Positions 54,086 through 63,467 of a DNA stretch of 64,000 bases are shown here, piece by piece. The translations under genes and the position numbers were made by a program. Where the stretch lies: positions 1,736,001 to 1,800,000 of the forward strand of contig NZ_BAAAWE010000001.1 of the NCBI RefSeq assembly GCF_039534915.1, read 5' to 3'. The stretch is from Streptomyces roseofulvus (GTDB lineage: Bacteria; Actinomycetota; Actinomycetes; Streptomycetales; Streptomycetaceae). Each line of letters starts with the position of its first letter. Positions within the stretch are counted from its first letter, which is position 1. The notes under the pieces are model-generated. The model did not search any database. It worked only from the letters and a program-made list of their open reading frames with translations, and was not told where the DNA came from.

Positions 54086-55105
54086 GTGCACACCCCCGAG
54101 CCCCGTAGCGGCGCCCGCCCCACCAGCCGGGACGTGGCCCGCACCGCCGGGGTGTCACAGGCCACCGTCTCCCTCGTCCTCGGCGACAAGTGGCGGGGGC
54201 GGGTCTCGGAACGCACCGCCGACACCGTCCGGGCCGCCGCCCGCGAGCTCGGCTACCGGCCCAACCTGGCCGCCCGCAACCTGCGCCTCGGCCGCACCCG
54301 CACCGCGCTGCTCGTGGTGCCCGCCCTCACCAACGAGTTCTTCGCCCACGTGTACACCGGCGCCGCGGCGGTCGCCGCCGACCACGGCTTCGGCGTGGTG
54401 CTCTACCCCTCCCCCGACGGCCTCGGCCCGGCCCGCGACCCCTTCGCCTCCGCCCAGGCCGCCCTGGACGGCGTGCTGGCCTCCTCCATGGCGACCGACG
54501 CCCTGGACGCCTTCCGCGGCAGCGACCTCCCCCTCGTCATGCTCGACAGCGACCCCGCGGGCCCCGGCGCCGCCGCCCACGTCAACCTCGACGTCGCCGA
54601 GGGCATGCGCCTGGTCACCGCCCACCTGCTGGCCCTCGGCCACCGCCGCTTCCTGCACCTGGCGTCGGCGGCGCCCTCCTGGACCTTCGACGTCCGCGCC
54701 GCCGTGCTCGCCGAGGCGCTGCGCGGGGCCGAGGTGCGGACCGTGCGGTCGCCGCTGACCGTCGCCGCCGCACGGGAGACCGCCGCGGCCGCCCTCGCCG
54801 CCCCCGGGCCGCGCCCCACGGCCGTGATCTGCGACGACGACATCCTCGCCGCCGGCGTCTGCAAGGCCGCCCGGCGGCTCGGCCTGCGCGTCCCGGAGGA
54901 CCTCTCCGTCACCGGCTTCGACGACATGGCCCTGGCGACCGCGGTCGAACCGGAGCTCACCACCGTCCGCCTGCCCGCCCAGGAGTTCGGCCGTCGTGGC
55001 ATGGAGGCCCTCCTCGCCGTCCTGGCGGGCGAACCGGCCCGGGCGGACGTCCTGCCCGTCGAGCTGGTCCCGCGCGGCTCCACGGGCCCGGCAGCGGCCG
55101 TCTGA
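54086..55105 (+). CDS. LacI-family transcriptional regulator
   Basis: A 339-residue protein. The N-terminal HTH (PTSRDVARTAGVSQATVSLV, and the hinge helix) is followed by a periplasmic-binding-like ligand domain (RTALLVVPALTNEFFAHVYT, DDDILAAGVCKAARRLGLRV, SVTGFDDMALATAVEPELTT). The GTG start at 54086 is preceded by GGAGG. The likely target is the divergent MFS gene. The effector is probably a sugar. The gene is convergent with the proteasome operon, with a 16-bp terminator between. Confidence 0.85.
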   Translation: MHTPEPRSGARPTSRDVARTAGVSQATVSLVLGDKWRGRVSERTADTVRAAARELGYRPNLAARNLRLGRTRTALLVVPALTNEFFAHVYTGAAAVAADHGFGVVLYPSPDGLGPARDPFASAQAALDGVLASSMATDALDAFRGSDLPLVMLDSDPAGPGAAAHVNLDVAEGMRLVTAHLLALGHRRFLHLASAAPSWTFDVRAAVLAEALRGAEVRTVRSPLTVAAARETAAAALAAPGPRPTAVICDDDILAAGVCKAARRLGLRVPEDLSVTGFDDMALATAVEPELTTVRLPAQEFGRRGMEALLAVLAGEPARADVLPVELVPRGSTGPAAAV

Positions 55106-55128
55106 GTCCCGGAGAAGGCGGAGGGGCC

Positions 55129-55164
55129 CGGTCCACCAGGACCGGGCCCCTCCGTACGCGTGCG
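55129..55164. terminator. Bidirectional terminator after the proteasome operon
   Basis: A perfect 16-bp stem (CGGAGGGGCCCGGTCC at 55129-55144 with 55149-55164, loop ACCA) lies between the convergent lacI-type and prcA genes, ending 3 bases before the prcA stop codon. Confidence 0.85.
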
Positions 55165-55167
55165 GGT

Positions 55168-55920
55168 CTACTCCTCGGGCTGCTCGTCCGAGGGGTCGTC
55201 CGTCTTCGTCACGGCGGCGTCGTCCGCCTCCAGGAGCCGGGAGAGCTGGCGCCCGACGATCCGCTTGAACTTCCGCTGCTGCGGACGCGTCCGGTCCAGC
55301 ACCGCCACCTCCAGGCGCTCCGCGGGAATCTCCCGCTCGGTGCCGTTGGTGTCCCGGGAGAGCGCCTGCACGGCCAGCTTCAGGGCCTCCGCGAGCGACA
55401 TCCCGTCCCGGTGCCGCTGGTCCAGGAACGAGCTGATCTGCTCCGCGTTGCCGCCCACCGCGACCGAGCCGTGCTCGTCCACGATGGAACCGTCGTGCGG
55501 CAGCCGGTAGATCTGGTCACCGGCCGGCTCGGTGCCGACCTCCGCCACCACCAGCTCCACCTCGTACGGCTTCTCGCCGGCGCTGGAGAAGATGGTGCCC
55601 AGCGTCTGCGCGTACACGTTGGCCAGGCCGCGCGCGGTGACGTCGTCCCGGTCGTAGGTGTAGCCGCGCAGGTCGGCGTAGCGGACGCCGCCGATGCGCA
55701 GGTTCTCGTACTCGTTGTACTTGCCGGCCGCGGCGAAGCCGATCCGGTCGTAGATCTCGCTGAACTTGTGCAGGGCACGGGACGGGTTCTCGCCGACGAA
55801 GACGATGCCGTCGGCGTACTGGAGGACCACCAGGCTGCGGCCGCGCGCGATGCCCTTGCGGGCGTACTCCGCGCGGTCGGCCATGGCCTGCTGGGGTGAG
55901 ACGTAGAACGGTGTCGACAC
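55168..55920 (-). CDS. prcA: 20S proteasome alpha subunit
   Basis: A 250-residue alpha subunit that forms the outer rings and gated pore of the Pup-dependent proteasome. The N-terminus [20 protein letters not shown], then [20 protein letters not shown] and [20 protein letters not shown], is the actinobacterial pattern. The acidic tail ([10 protein letters not shown]) is typical of Streptomyces. GTG 55920 follows AAGGGA. It is the last gene of the operon, 46 bases after prcB. It ends at a strong terminator. Confidence 0.97.
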   Translation of the reverse strand: MSTPFYVSPQQAMADRAEYARKGIARGRSLVVLQYADGIVFVGENPSRALHKFSEIYDRIGFAAAGKYNEYENLRIGGVRYADLRGYTYDRDDVTARGLANVYAQTLGTIFSSAGEKPYEVELVVAEVGTEPAGDQIYRLPHDGSIVDEHGSVAVGGNAEQISSFLDQRHRDGMSLAEALKLAVQALSRDTNGTEREIPAERLEVAVLDRTRPQQRKFKRIVGRQLSRLLEADDAAVTKTDDPSDEQPEE

Positions 55921-55966
55921 CGGCGCTCGTCCCTTTCTTCTGGGCTGTGAGGGGGCGACGTACGGA

Positions 55967-56806
55967 TCAGAGCAGGGCGGCGCGCGGTCCGTCCGGCTGC
56001 TCCAGACGCCGCTCGGTGACCGAACGGGCGAGTTCGGAGGACTCCGCCTCGGAGAGCCTGCGGAAGCCCTCGTCGGTGATGACGGTGACGATCGGGAAGA
56101 TCCGGCGGGCCAGGTCCGGGCCACCGGTCGCCGAGTCGTCGTCCGCCGCGTCGTACAGCGCCTGCACGACCAGGGTGGTCGCCTGCTGCTCGGTGAGGTC
56201 CTCGCGGTACAGCTTCTTCATGGAGCCGCGCGCGAAGATCGAACCCGAGCCGGTGGCGGCGTACCCGTGCTCCTCGGAGCGGCCGCCGGTCACGTCGTAC
56301 GAGAAGATCCGGCCCTTCTCCCGGCCCTCGTCCCAGCCCGCGAAGAGCGGCACGACGGCGAGGCCCTGCATGGCCATGCCGAGGTTGCTGCGGATCATGG
56401 TGGAGAGACGGTTCGCCTTGCCCTCCAGGGAGAGCGTGGCGCCCTCCACCTTCTCGAAGTGCTCCAGCTCCAGCTGGAAGAGCTTGACCATCTCGACGGC
56501 GAGGCCGGCGGTGCCGGCGATGCCGACGGCCGAGTACTCGTCCGCCGGGAACACCTTCTCGATGTCCCGCTGCGCGATCATGTTGCCCATGGTGGCTCGC
56601 CGGTCACCGGCGAGCACGACGCCCCCCGGGAACGTCGCGGCCACGATGGTCGTCCCGTGCGGAGCCTCGACGATCCCCTCCGGCAGCTTCCGGTTCCCCG
56701 GCAGCAGCTCGGGCGAGTGGTCGGCGAGGAAGTCGATGAAGGACGAAGAGCCCGGCGTCAGGAAGGCAGCCGGTAGACGCCCTGTGCTACGAGTGTTGGG
56801 TTCCAC
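55967..56806 (-). CDS. prcB: 20S proteasome beta subunit (catalytic)
   Basis: A 279-residue precursor. A 51-residue propeptide ends in EAPHG and is removed to free the nucleophile Thr52 ([20 protein letters not shown]). Conserved Asp and Lys follow ([19 protein letters not shown]). The GTG start at 56806 has AAGGAAACCT before it. The first 49 bases overlap the 3' end of the endonuclease-like gene. This is the protease that degrades pupylated proteins after Arc unfolds them. Confidence 0.97.
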   Translation of the reverse strand: MEPNTRSTGRLPAAFLTPGSSSFIDFLADHSPELLPGNRKLPEGIVEAPHGTTIVAATFPGGVVLAGDRRATMGNMIAQRDIEKVFPADEYSAVGIAGTAGLAVEMVKLFQLELEHFEKVEGATLSLEGKANRLSTMIRSNLGMAMQGLAVVPLFAGWDEGREKGRIFSYDVTGGRSEEHGYAATGSGSIFARGSMKKLYREDLTEQQATTLVVQALYDAADDDSATGGPDLARRIFPIVTVITDEGFRRLSEAESSELARSVTERRLEQPDGPRAALL

Positions 56807-57357
56807 AGGTTTCCTTCCACGTATGCGGCCGCACGCCTGATGACGTCCGGCCGATCCTTGAACTGCCCCAGCGCCGCGTTGCAACTGAAGCACAGCACGC
56901 CTCGGACCTTACCCGTCTGATGATCGTGATCCACATGTTCCGCCGGACCCTCCTGGCAGATCACGCAGACGCCGCTCTGGGCGGCGATCATCCGGTCGCG
57001 TTCGGCTTCGGTGATGCCGTACTGGCGCTTCAGATGCCCGGCTCTCCCCTGCGCTTTCTTGCATGTCTTGCAACAAGTGGCGAGGCCGTCCGACGCGGTG
57101 GCGTTGCGGTGCCAGTCGTCGTGCGGCTTGATCTCACCGCACTGCCGACAGAGCTTGTGACCCACCGGCACATCCGCCTTGCTTCGGACGACCTTGCCCT
57201 TGGCTGCCTGACTCATCCGGTAGCGCTCGGCCCCATAGACGGAAACGCATTCCCGGCACCTCGGCTGTAGTCCGTCCCCGCGATTGGAGTCCCGCGCGAA
57301 TCCGGTGAGCAGCACGTCCCGACGACAGCCACGGCAGAACTTGACAGCCTCCGACAT
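56758..57357 (-). CDS. Endonuclease VII-like HNH nuclease with two zinc ribbons, inserted between pup and prcB
   Basis: A 199-residue protein. Two N-terminal zinc ribbons are visible: C8/C11 with C34/C37, and C70/C73 with C95 or C96/C99. A recombination-endonuclease VII domain follows, C131-x2-C134, HVDHDH (141-146) and C156-x2-C159 ([14 protein letters not shown]). Phage endonuclease VII resolves branched DNA. The gene overlaps prcB by 49 bases and lies 36 bases after pup. Its codon use is less GC-biased than its neighbours, suggesting transfer. S. coelicolor has a gene at the same place (SCO1645, from memory), but I cannot confirm it is the same family. Confidence 0.85.
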   Translation of the reverse strand: MSEAVKFCRGCRRDVLLTGFARDSNRGDGLQPRCRECVSVYGAERYRMSQAAKGKVVRSKADVPVGHKLCRQCGEIKPHDDWHRNATASDGLATCCKTCKKAQGRAGHLKRQYGITEAERDRMIAAQSGVCVICQEGPAEHVDHDHQTGKVRGVLCFSCNAALGQFKDRPDVIRRAAAYVEGNLWNPTLVAQGVYRLPS

Positions 57358-57393
57358 CTCCCCGCCCCTGCGACATCACCTTCGATTCGAAGG

Positions 57394-57606
57394 CTACTGG
57401 CCGCCTTTTTGTACGAAGCTTCGAACGAAGTCCTCCGCGTTCTCCTCGAGGACGTCGTCGATCTCGTCGAGGACCGAGTCGACGTCGTCGCTCAGCTTCT
57501 CCTGGCGCTCCTTGAGGTCGGAGCTCGCCTCCGTGGTGGTCTCCTCGACCTCTTCCGTGGAACGCGTCGCCTTCTGCTGTCCGCCGCCGGTGTCCTTGGT
57601 CGCCAT
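57394..57606 (-). CDS. pup: Prokaryotic ubiquitin-like protein Pup
   Basis: A 70-residue disordered protein, MATKDTGGGQQKATRS, with a coiled-coil-forming segment (DDVDSVLDEIDDVLEENAED) and C-terminus FVRSFVQKGGQ. The terminal Gln is deamidated by Dop to Glu before ligation by PafA. ATG 57606 is preceded by GGTGAGGAA. It is the tag that targets proteins to Arc and the proteasome. It lies between dop and the endonuclease-like gene. Confidence 0.98.
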   Translation of the reverse strand: MATKDTGGGQQKATRSTEEVEETTTEASSDLKERQEKLSDDVDSVLDEIDDVLEENAEDFVRSFVQKGGQ

Positions 57607-57735
57607 TTCCTCACCCCGCTCGAATCGGATCGCTCGGACTGGTGCTACGGGTCCTTCAAGATCAGACCCTACAAGCCGGGACCGACATCGGCCCCCGCGT
57701 TTCCACAACGTCCGGGCACTGCTTTCATGATTCCC

Positions 57736-57760
57736 AGGGGCCGGCCGTTTCAGCCCCTGT
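57736..57760 (-). terminator. Possible terminator of dop
   Basis: CAGGGGC (57736-57742) pairs with GCCCCTG (57754-57760), a 7-bp stem over an 11-base loop just after the dop stop. The 166-base dop-pup spacer also has a TAGGGT -10-like box for pup. The hairpin is weak and some readthrough is likely. Confidence 0.35.
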
Positions 57761-57772
57761 TCAGGTCTCGAA

Positions 57773-59284
57773 TCAGTTGCCGGAGAGAACCCTGACGAGT
57801 TCCTCCGCGGTGCGGCAGCGGTCCAGGAGCGCCGCCACATGGGCCTTGGTGCCGCGCAGCGGCTCCAGGGTCGGGACGCGCTGGAGCGAGTCGCGGCCCG
57901 GCAGGTCGAAGATCACCGAGTCCCAGGAGGCCGCGGCGACGTCGTCGGCGTACTGCTCCAGGCAGCGGCCCCGGAAGTAGGCCCGGGTGTCCTCCGGAGG
58001 CGCCGTCTCGGCTCGCTCCACCTCGGCCTCGTCGAGGAGCCGCTTCATGCGCCCGCGGGCCGCCAGGCGGTTGTACAGGCCCTTCTCGGGCCGTACGTCC
58101 GCGTACTGGAGGTCCACCAGGTGCAGCCGGGCCGCGTCCCAGTCGAGGCCGTCCCGGCGCCGGTAGCCCTCCATGAGCTCCCGCTTGGCGATCCAGTCCA
58201 GCTCGCCGGCGAGGCTCATCGGGTCGTTCTCGAGCCGGTTGAGGGTGTCCTCCCAGCGGGACAGGACGTCCTTGGTCTGCTCGTCGGCGTCCGGCCCGTA
58301 CCGCTCGTCCACGTACTTCCTGGCCAGCTCGCAGTACTCCATCTGGAGCTGGACGGCGGTGAGTGTCCGGCCGCTGCGCAGCGTGACGAGGTACTGGAGG
58401 CCGGGGTCGTGGGAGACGTGGTGGAGGGTGCGGACGGGCTGGTCGACGGCGAGGTCGACGGTGATGAAGCCGTCCTCGATCATGGAGAGGACGAGCGCCG
58501 TGGTGCCCAGCTTGAGGTAGGTGGAGATCTCGGAGAGGTTGGCGTCCCCGATGATCACGTGCAGCCGGCGGTACTTCTCCGCGTCGGCGTGCGGTTCGTC
58601 GCGGGTGTTGATGATGGGCCGCTTGAGGGTGGTCTCCAGGCCGACCTCGACCTCGAAGTAGTCGGCGCGCTGGCTGATCTGGAAGCCGTTCTCGCGCCCG
58701 TCCTGGCCGATGCCGACCCGGCCCGCGCCGGTGACGACCTGGCGGGAGACGAAGAAGGGCGTCAGGTGGCGCACGATGTCCGAGAAGGGGGTCTCCCGCT
58801 TCATCAGGTAGTTCTCGTGCGTGCCGTAGGAGGCGCCCTTGTTGTCGGTGTTGTTCTTGTAGAGGTGGATGGGCTGGGCGCCGGGGAGCTGGGCGGCGCG
58901 CTCGGCGGCCTCGGCCATGATCCGCTCGCCGGCCTTGTCCCAGAGGACGGCGTCGCGCGGGTTGGTGACCTCGGGGGCGCTGTACTCGGGGTGGGCGTGG
59001 TCGACGTAGAGCCGGGCGCCGTTGGTGAGGATCACGTTGGCGAGGCCGATGTCCTCGTCGGTGAGCTGGCTGGAGTCGGCGGCCTCGCGGGCGAGGTCGA
59101 AGCCGCGGGCGTCCCGCAGCGGGTTCTCCTCCTCGAAGTCCCAGCGGGCGCGGCGCGCCCGGTGCATCGCCGCGGCGTAGGCGTTGACGATCTGGGACGA
59201 GGTGAGCATGGCATTGGCGTTCGGGTGTCCCGGGACGGAGATCCCGTACTCCGTCTCGATGCCCATTACTCGCCGTACGGTCAT
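57773..59284 (-). CDS. dop: Pup deamidase/depupylase Dop
   Basis: A 503-residue enzyme homologous to PafA. It deamidates the C-terminal Gln of Pup and cleaves Pup from substrates. The start [20 protein letters not shown], Asp95 in [34 protein letters not shown] and [18 protein letters not shown] are family hallmarks. The long loop after LDAR-like [20 protein letters not shown], absent in PafA, is the Dop-loop. It is downstream of arc by 183 bases, after a hairpin. Confidence 0.97.
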   Translation of the reverse strand: MTVRRVMGIETEYGISVPGHPNANAMLTSSQIVNAYAAAMHRARRARWDFEEENPLRDARGFDLAREAADSSQLTDEDIGLANVILTNGARLYVDHAHPEYSAPEVTNPRDAVLWDKAGERIMAEAAERAAQLPGAQPIHLYKNNTDNKGASYGTHENYLMKRETPFSDIVRHLTPFFVSRQVVTGAGRVGIGQDGRENGFQISQRADYFEVEVGLETTLKRPIINTRDEPHADAEKYRRLHVIIGDANLSEISTYLKLGTTALVLSMIEDGFITVDLAVDQPVRTLHHVSHDPGLQYLVTLRSGRTLTAVQLQMEYCELARKYVDERYGPDADEQTKDVLSRWEDTLNRLENDPMSLAGELDWIAKRELMEGYRRRDGLDWDAARLHLVDLQYADVRPEKGLYNRLAARGRMKRLLDEAEVERAETAPPEDTRAYFRGRCLEQYADDVAAASWDSVIFDLPGRDSLQRVPTLEPLRGTKAHVAALLDRCRTAEELVRVLSGN

Positions 59285-59421
59285 GCGGCCCTCCTTGCCC
59301 GGCGGCGCTCTCAGTGCGCGACTCGGCGGTACCGAAGAGCCTAGAGCGGCTCCGCGCTGGTGGGGAGATCACTTGCGGTATTTCCCGGATGTGGCCGGGA
59401 GTTTTTCCTGGGTGAATGCGA

Positions 59422-59458
59422 CGGCTGCGGATGCCCGGTTTCCGGACATCCGCAGCCG
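59422..59458 (-). terminator. Terminator of arc
   Basis: CGGCTGCGGATG (59422-59433) pairs perfectly with 59447-59458, then a C/A mismatch and CCGG-TTT-CCGG: a 12 + 4 bp hairpin 9 bases after the arc stop codon. Confidence 0.8.
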
Positions 59459-59467
59459 GTGTGCGTT

Positions 59468-61234
59468 TTACAGGTACTGACCGGTGTTGGCCACCGTGTC
59501 GATGGAGCGTCCGGTGTCCGCGCCCTGCTTTCCGGTGACGAGGGTGCGGATGAAGACGATCCGCTCGCCCTTCTTTCCGGAGATGCGGGCCCAGTCGTCC
59601 GGGTTGGTGGTGTTGGGCAGGTCCTCGTTCTCCTTGAACTCGTCCACGCAGGCCTGGAGGAGGTGGGAGACGCGGATGCCCTTCTGGTTGTGGTCGAGGA
59701 ATGCCTTGATGGCCATCTTCTTGGCCCGGTCGACGATGTTCTGGATCATCGCGCCGGAGTTGAAGTCCTTGAAGTAGAGGACTTCCTTGTCGCCGTTGGC
59801 GTACGTGACTTCGAGGAAGCGGTTCTCCTCGGATTCCGCGTACATCTGCTCGACGACGGACTGGATCATTCCGTGTGCGGCGGCGGCCTTGGAGCCGCTG
59901 TGCTCGGCGACGTCGTCCGTGTGGAGCGGGAGGTTGGCGGTGAGGTACTTGGCGAAGATGTCCTTCGCGGCCTCGGCGTCCGGGCGCTCGATCTTGATCT
60001 TCACGTCGAGCCGGCCGGGGCGGAGGATCGCGGGGTCGATCATGTCCTCGCGGTTGGAGGCGCCGATCACGATCACGTTCTCCAGGCCCTCGACGCCGTC
60101 GATCTCGGCGAGCAGCTGGGGGACGATGGTGTTCTCCACGTCCGAGCTGACGCCCGATCCGCGGGTGCGGAAGAGCGACTCCATCTCGTCGAAGAAGACG
60201 ATGACGGGGGTGCCCTCGCTCGCCTTCTCCCGGGCCCGCTGGAAGACCAGGCGGATGTGCCGCTCGGTCTCGCCGACGTACTTGTTGAGGAGCTCGGGGC
60301 CCTTGATGTTGAGGAAGTAGGACTTCCCCGCGGGCTGGCCGGTGACCTCGGCGACCTTCTTGGCCAGGGAGTTGGCGACGGCCTTGGCGATGAGCGTCTT
60401 GCCGCAGCCGGGCGGCCCGTAGAGCAGGATGCCCTTGGGCGGCCGCAGTTCGTGCTCCTTGAACAGGTCCGGGTAGAGGTACGGGAGCTCGACCGCGTCG
60501 CGGATCAGCTCGATCTGGTTGCCCAGACCGCCGATCTTGTCGTAGTCGACGTCCGGGACCTCTTCGAGGACGAGTTCCTCGACCTCGCTCTTGGGGACGA
60601 CCTCGTAGACGTAGCCGGAGCGGGAGTCGAAGAGCAGGGCGTCGCCGGCGCGGATGGTGACGTCCAGCAGAGGCTCGGCGAGCCTCACCACCCGCTCCTC
60701 GTCGGTGTGCCCGACCACCAGGGCGCGCTCGCCGTCCTCGAGGATCTCCTTGAGGGTGACGATGTCCCCGGCGCGCTCGAACTCCATGGCCTCGACCACG
60801 TTGAGCGCCTCGTTGAGCATGACTTCCTGGCCGCGCCGGAGCTCTTCGAGCTCGACGCTGGGGCTCACGTTCACCCGGAGCTTGCGGCCCCCGGTGATGA
60901 TGTCGCATGTGCCGTCCTCGTTCGCCTGCAGGAAGACACCGAAGCCGGCCGGCGGCTGCGCGAGCCGGTCGACCTCCTCCTTGAGGGCCACGATCTGGTC
61001 GCGTGCCTCACGGAGCGTGTTCGCCAGCCTTTCGTTCTGCGCGGACACGCCGGCCAGGTTCGTCTGCAGCTCGACGATCCGCTCTTCGAGAATCCTCGTG
61101 TGTCGCGGAGAGTCGGCGAGCTTGCGGCGCAGGACGGCGATTTCCTGCTCGAGATAGGCAACCTGGCCGGCGGGGTCTTCAGACCCCCGCCCCGGCCGGA
61201 TGCCGCGGTTGTTGTCGTCGTCGTGGGCTGCCAC
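59468..61234 (-). CDS. arc: Proteasome-associated AAA+ ATPase Arc/Mpa
   Basis: A 588-residue hexameric unfoldase. An N-terminal coiled-coil (about residues 25-90, [20 protein letters not shown]) binds Pup. Two OB domains follow, then the AAA domain with Walker A GPPGCGKT (273-280), FFDEMESLF (349-350), SRH and the C-terminal TGQYL, the tail that docks in the proteasome. The start is GTG 61234 after a perfect AGGAGGTGA, 5 bases away; an earlier start in the frame (61252) would cover this site. It is the first gene of the arc-dop-pup-prcBA island. Confidence 0.97.
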   Translation of the reverse strand: MAAHDDDNNRGIRPGRGSEDPAGQVAYLEQEIAVLRRKLADSPRHTRILEERIVELQTNLAGVSAQNERLANTLREARDQIVALKEEVDRLAQPPAGFGVFLQANEDGTCDIITGGRKLRVNVSPSVELEELRRGQEVMLNEALNVVEAMEFERAGDIVTLKEILEDGERALVVGHTDEERVVRLAEPLLDVTIRAGDALLFDSRSGYVYEVVPKSEVEELVLEEVPDVDYDKIGGLGNQIELIRDAVELPYLYPDLFKEHELRPPKGILLYGPPGCGKTLIAKAVANSLAKKVAEVTGQPAGKSYFLNIKGPELLNKYVGETERHIRLVFQRAREKASEGTPVIVFFDEMESLFRTRGSGVSSDVENTIVPQLLAEIDGVEGLENVIVIGASNREDMIDPAILRPGRLDVKIKIERPDAEAAKDIFAKYLTANLPLHTDDVAEHSGSKAAAAHGMIQSVVEQMYAESEENRFLEVTYANGDKEVLYFKDFNSGAMIQNIVDRAKKMAIKAFLDHNQKGIRVSHLLQACVDEFKENEDLPNTTNPDDWARISGKKGERIVFIRTLVTGKQGADTGRSIDTVANTGQYL

Positions 61235-61475
61235 GGTCCTCACCTCCTCCAAGGGGAGCTGGACGCATCCTGACCCTACCTGCGTGGGTGATGATTGAAA
61301 CCCCTAGATCAAAAAGACTCGGGGGTGTGTCCGATCTTCACCCTTGCGCTTCCCCTCTCGCCAGGGGAATACCCACCCTTCACGCTCTGAAAGCGGGCAG
61401 TTGTATCGTCGTGAGGGGTCAACACCCGCGGGTCGCGGCCTCAATTGTCCGCGCGGAGCAGAAACGGCAGAAGAG

Positions 61476-61787
61476 ATGAGCGTGCAGCACGAGGCGCCGG
61501 CCGAAGGGGCCGAGGAGGCTCTGGAGGTCTGGATCGACCAGGACCTGTGCACCGGGGACGGGATCTGCGCGCAGTACGCCCCCGAGGTCTTCGAGCTGGA
61601 CATCGACGGGCTCGCGTATGTGAAGAGCGCGGACGACGAGCTGCTCCAGGAGGTGGGGGCGACGACGCCGGTGCCGCTGGTGCTGCTCCAGGACGTGGTG
61701 GACTCGGCGAAGGAGTGCCCGGGCGACTGCATCCATGTGCGGCGGGTCCGGGACCGCGTCGAGGTGTACGGCCCCGACGCGGAGTGA
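61476..61787 (+). CDS. Ferredoxin ([3Fe-4S]/[4Fe-4S] type)
   Basis: A 103-residue acidic protein. It has the motif C-x5-C (DLCTGDGICAQYAPEVF) and C-P-x2-C (AKECPGDCIHVRRV), so it should hold a 3Fe-4S or 4Fe-4S cluster. Family members accept electrons for P450s or other oxidoreductases. It is divergent from arc and convergent with the next gene by 3 bases. The -35/-10-like TTCACG (61379-61384) and TGTATC (61402-61407), 17 bases apart, are a candidate promoter. The partner is unknown. Confidence 0.88.
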   Translation: MSVQHEAPAEGAEEALEVWIDQDLCTGDGICAQYAPEVFELDIDGLAYVKSADDELLQEVGATTPVPLVLLQDVVDSAKECPGDCIHVRRVRDRVEVYGPDAE

Positions 61788-61790
61788 CGG

Positions 61791-62384
61791 TCAGGCGCCG
61801 CGTGCTTGGGTGCCGGCGGTGCGGACGAAGGCGCCGCCGGTCCATTCCCAGGTGACCTGCTCCTTCTCGTCGGGGCAGCAGCTGGGGACGTCGGGGGACG
61901 AGTAGCCGAGCAGGGTGGCGTGGACGGCGCCGTCACGGATCGCGAGGCCGGTGACGCTGCGCTGCTCGCGCGGGTCGACGAGGGTGGCCACGACGCGTGC
62001 GGCGGCCCGGTCGCCGCGGCCGCGGGTGAGGACGTACAGCCCGGCGGGCGGGGTTCCGGATCCGGCTTCGCAGTGTACGACCGCAATGGTCTCGGGGTTC
62101 TTGTCGCCGTCGAGGTCGCCGGTGACGCGCTGGGCGACGCGGTGGTCCGCTCCCCCGCACCGGAGCGGGTAGGCGGCGGTGTCGGCGTCGGGCGCGGGGG
62201 CCGGGCCGGGGGCCGCGGGGGCGGAAGCGGAGGCGGTGGCGGGGCCCGCTTCGGCGGCGTCGGGGGTCAGGGCGCCGGCGAGGGCGACGACCGCGGCGGT
62301 CGCGGTGGCGGTGGCCAGCCAGTGCAGCGGCCGGGCGTGGGTGTGTGCGAGGTCCACGGGGTCCGGGGCGGCGGAGGGCTGCAC
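61791..62384 (-). CDS. Secreted or membrane-anchored hypothetical protein
   Basis: A 197-residue protein. A cytoplasmic N-terminus is followed by one hydrophobic segment (WLATATATAAVVALAGAL), so it is secreted or anchored. The rest has a DLDGDKNPETIAVVHCE segment resembling a calcium-binding FG-GAP repeat, a single Cys pair (VPSCCPDEKEQ) and a WEWTGG motif. I do not recognise a family. GTG 62384 follows AGGAG. It is on the minus strand, tail-to-tail with the ferredoxin, and downstream of trmI beyond a strong terminator. Confidence 0.65.
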   Translation of the reverse strand: MQPSAAPDPVDLAHTHARPLHWLATATATAAVVALAGALTPDAAEAGPATASASAPAAPGPAPAPDADTAAYPLRCGGADHRVAQRVTGDLDGDKNPETIAVVHCEAGSGTPPAGLYVLTRGRGDRAAARVVATLVDPREQRSVTGLAIRDGAVHATLLGYSSPDVPSCCPDEKEQVTWEWTGGAFVRTAGTQARGA

Positions 62385-62490
62385 GCGAGACGTCTCCTGT
62401 GAGGGTCGTGCCGAGGGGTTGCGGGCATCGTGCCATACGTCACAGGGCGGCGGAACAGCCGGGGTGTCGAACAGGGGGGCCGAACACGGC

Positions 62491-62539
62491 GACGCCGCCG
62501 CCCGGTTCCCCGTGCGCGGGGTGGTCGGGCGGCGGCGTC
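62491..62539 (-). terminator. Terminator of trmI
   Basis: A perfect 14-bp stem (GACGCCGCCGCCCG at 62491-62504 with 62526-62539) encloses a smaller hairpin (CCCCG-TGCG-CGGGG, 62508-62521), starting 22 bases after the trmI stop codon. Confidence 0.8.
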
Positions 62540-62560
62540 GGCCTGGTTCCTGTCGGGGTG

Positions 62561-63448
62561 TCAGCCCTTGTTGGGGCCGTCGTAGTCCTCGCCGTAGGCG
62601 CCCTTGGCGGGGCGGCGGCGGCGCATCGGGGGCTCCACGCCGTCCGCGAGGCGGCGGGCGGTGACGAGGAAGCCGGTGTGGCCGATCATGCGGTGATCGG
62701 GGCGGACGGCCAGGCCCTCGACGTGCCAGTTGCGGATCATGGACTCCCAGGGCTGCGGCTCGGCGTAGCAGCCGATCTCGCGGATGGACTCCACGGTGCG
62801 GGCGAGCTGGGTGGTGGTGGCCACGTAGCAGCAGAGGATGCCGCCGGGGACGAGGCTCTTGGAGACGGCCTCCAGGCACTCCCAGGGGGCGAGCATGTCG
62901 AGGATGACCCGGTCGACGTCGGTGTCGGTCAGGTTGTCCTGGAGGTCGCCGACGGTCAGCTGCCAGGCCGGGTGGGGGCCGCCGAAGTAGCGCTCGACGT
63001 TGCCCTTCGCGATCTCGGCGAAGTCCTCGCGGCGCTCGTAGGAGTGCAGCATGCCGCTGTCGCCGATGGCGCGGAGCAGGAAGCTGCTGAGCGAGCCGGA
63101 GCCGACGCCGGCCTCCACGACGCGAGCGCCGGGGAAGATGTCGGCGAAGGCGAGGATCTGTCCCGCGTCCTTCGGGTAGACCACGGCGGCGCCGCGGGGC
63201 ATGGACAGGACGTAGTCGGGGAGCAGGGGGCGCAGCGCGAGGTAGGCCACGTTTCCGGTGGTGCGGACAACGCTGCCCTCGGGGGCGCCGATCAGCTCGT
63301 CGTGCGGGAAGGAACCCTTGTGGGTGTGGAAGTTCTTTCCCTCTTCGAGCGTGAACGTGTAGTGGCGGCCCTTGGGGTCGGTCAGCTGAACCTGGTCCCC
63401 GACCTTGAAGGGCCCGCGTCGGCGGGCGGCACCGGTCGGTTCGGACAT
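62561..63448 (-). CDS. trmI: tRNA (adenine-58-N1)-methyltransferase TrmI
   Basis: A 295-residue SAM-dependent enzyme that makes m1A58 in the T-loop of tRNAs. The N-terminal part has FKVGDQVQLTDPKGRHYTFT, and the Rossmann domain begins VVEAGVGSGSLSSFLLRAIG (SAM motif I). The later LDMLAPWECLEAVSKSLVPG and QPWESMIRNWHVEGLAVRPD are family hallmarks. ATG 63448 has no ribosome site, and TACTCT ends 7 bases upstream on the minus strand, so a leaderless mRNA is likely. It lies 19 bases after the M50 protease gene. Confidence 0.95.
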   Translation of the reverse strand: MSEPTGAARRRGPFKVGDQVQLTDPKGRHYTFTLEEGKNFHTHKGSFPHDELIGAPEGSVVRTTGNVAYLALRPLLPDYVLSMPRGAAVVYPKDAGQILAFADIFPGARVVEAGVGSGSLSSFLLRAIGDSGMLHSYERREDFAEIAKGNVERYFGGPHPAWQLTVGDLQDNLTDTDVDRVILDMLAPWECLEAVSKSLVPGGILCCYVATTTQLARTVESIREIGCYAEPQPWESMIRNWHVEGLAVRPDHRMIGHTGFLVTARRLADGVEPPMRRRRPAKGAYGEDYDGPNKG

Positions 63449-63467
63449 GTGAACAAGAGTACCGGGC

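Noticed and set aside
57750..60908. A 1052-codon open frame on the minus strand over dop and arc
   Set aside because: Another frame of the same strand shows intact Dop and Arc with all catalytic motifs; this one is Arg/Pro-rich noise.
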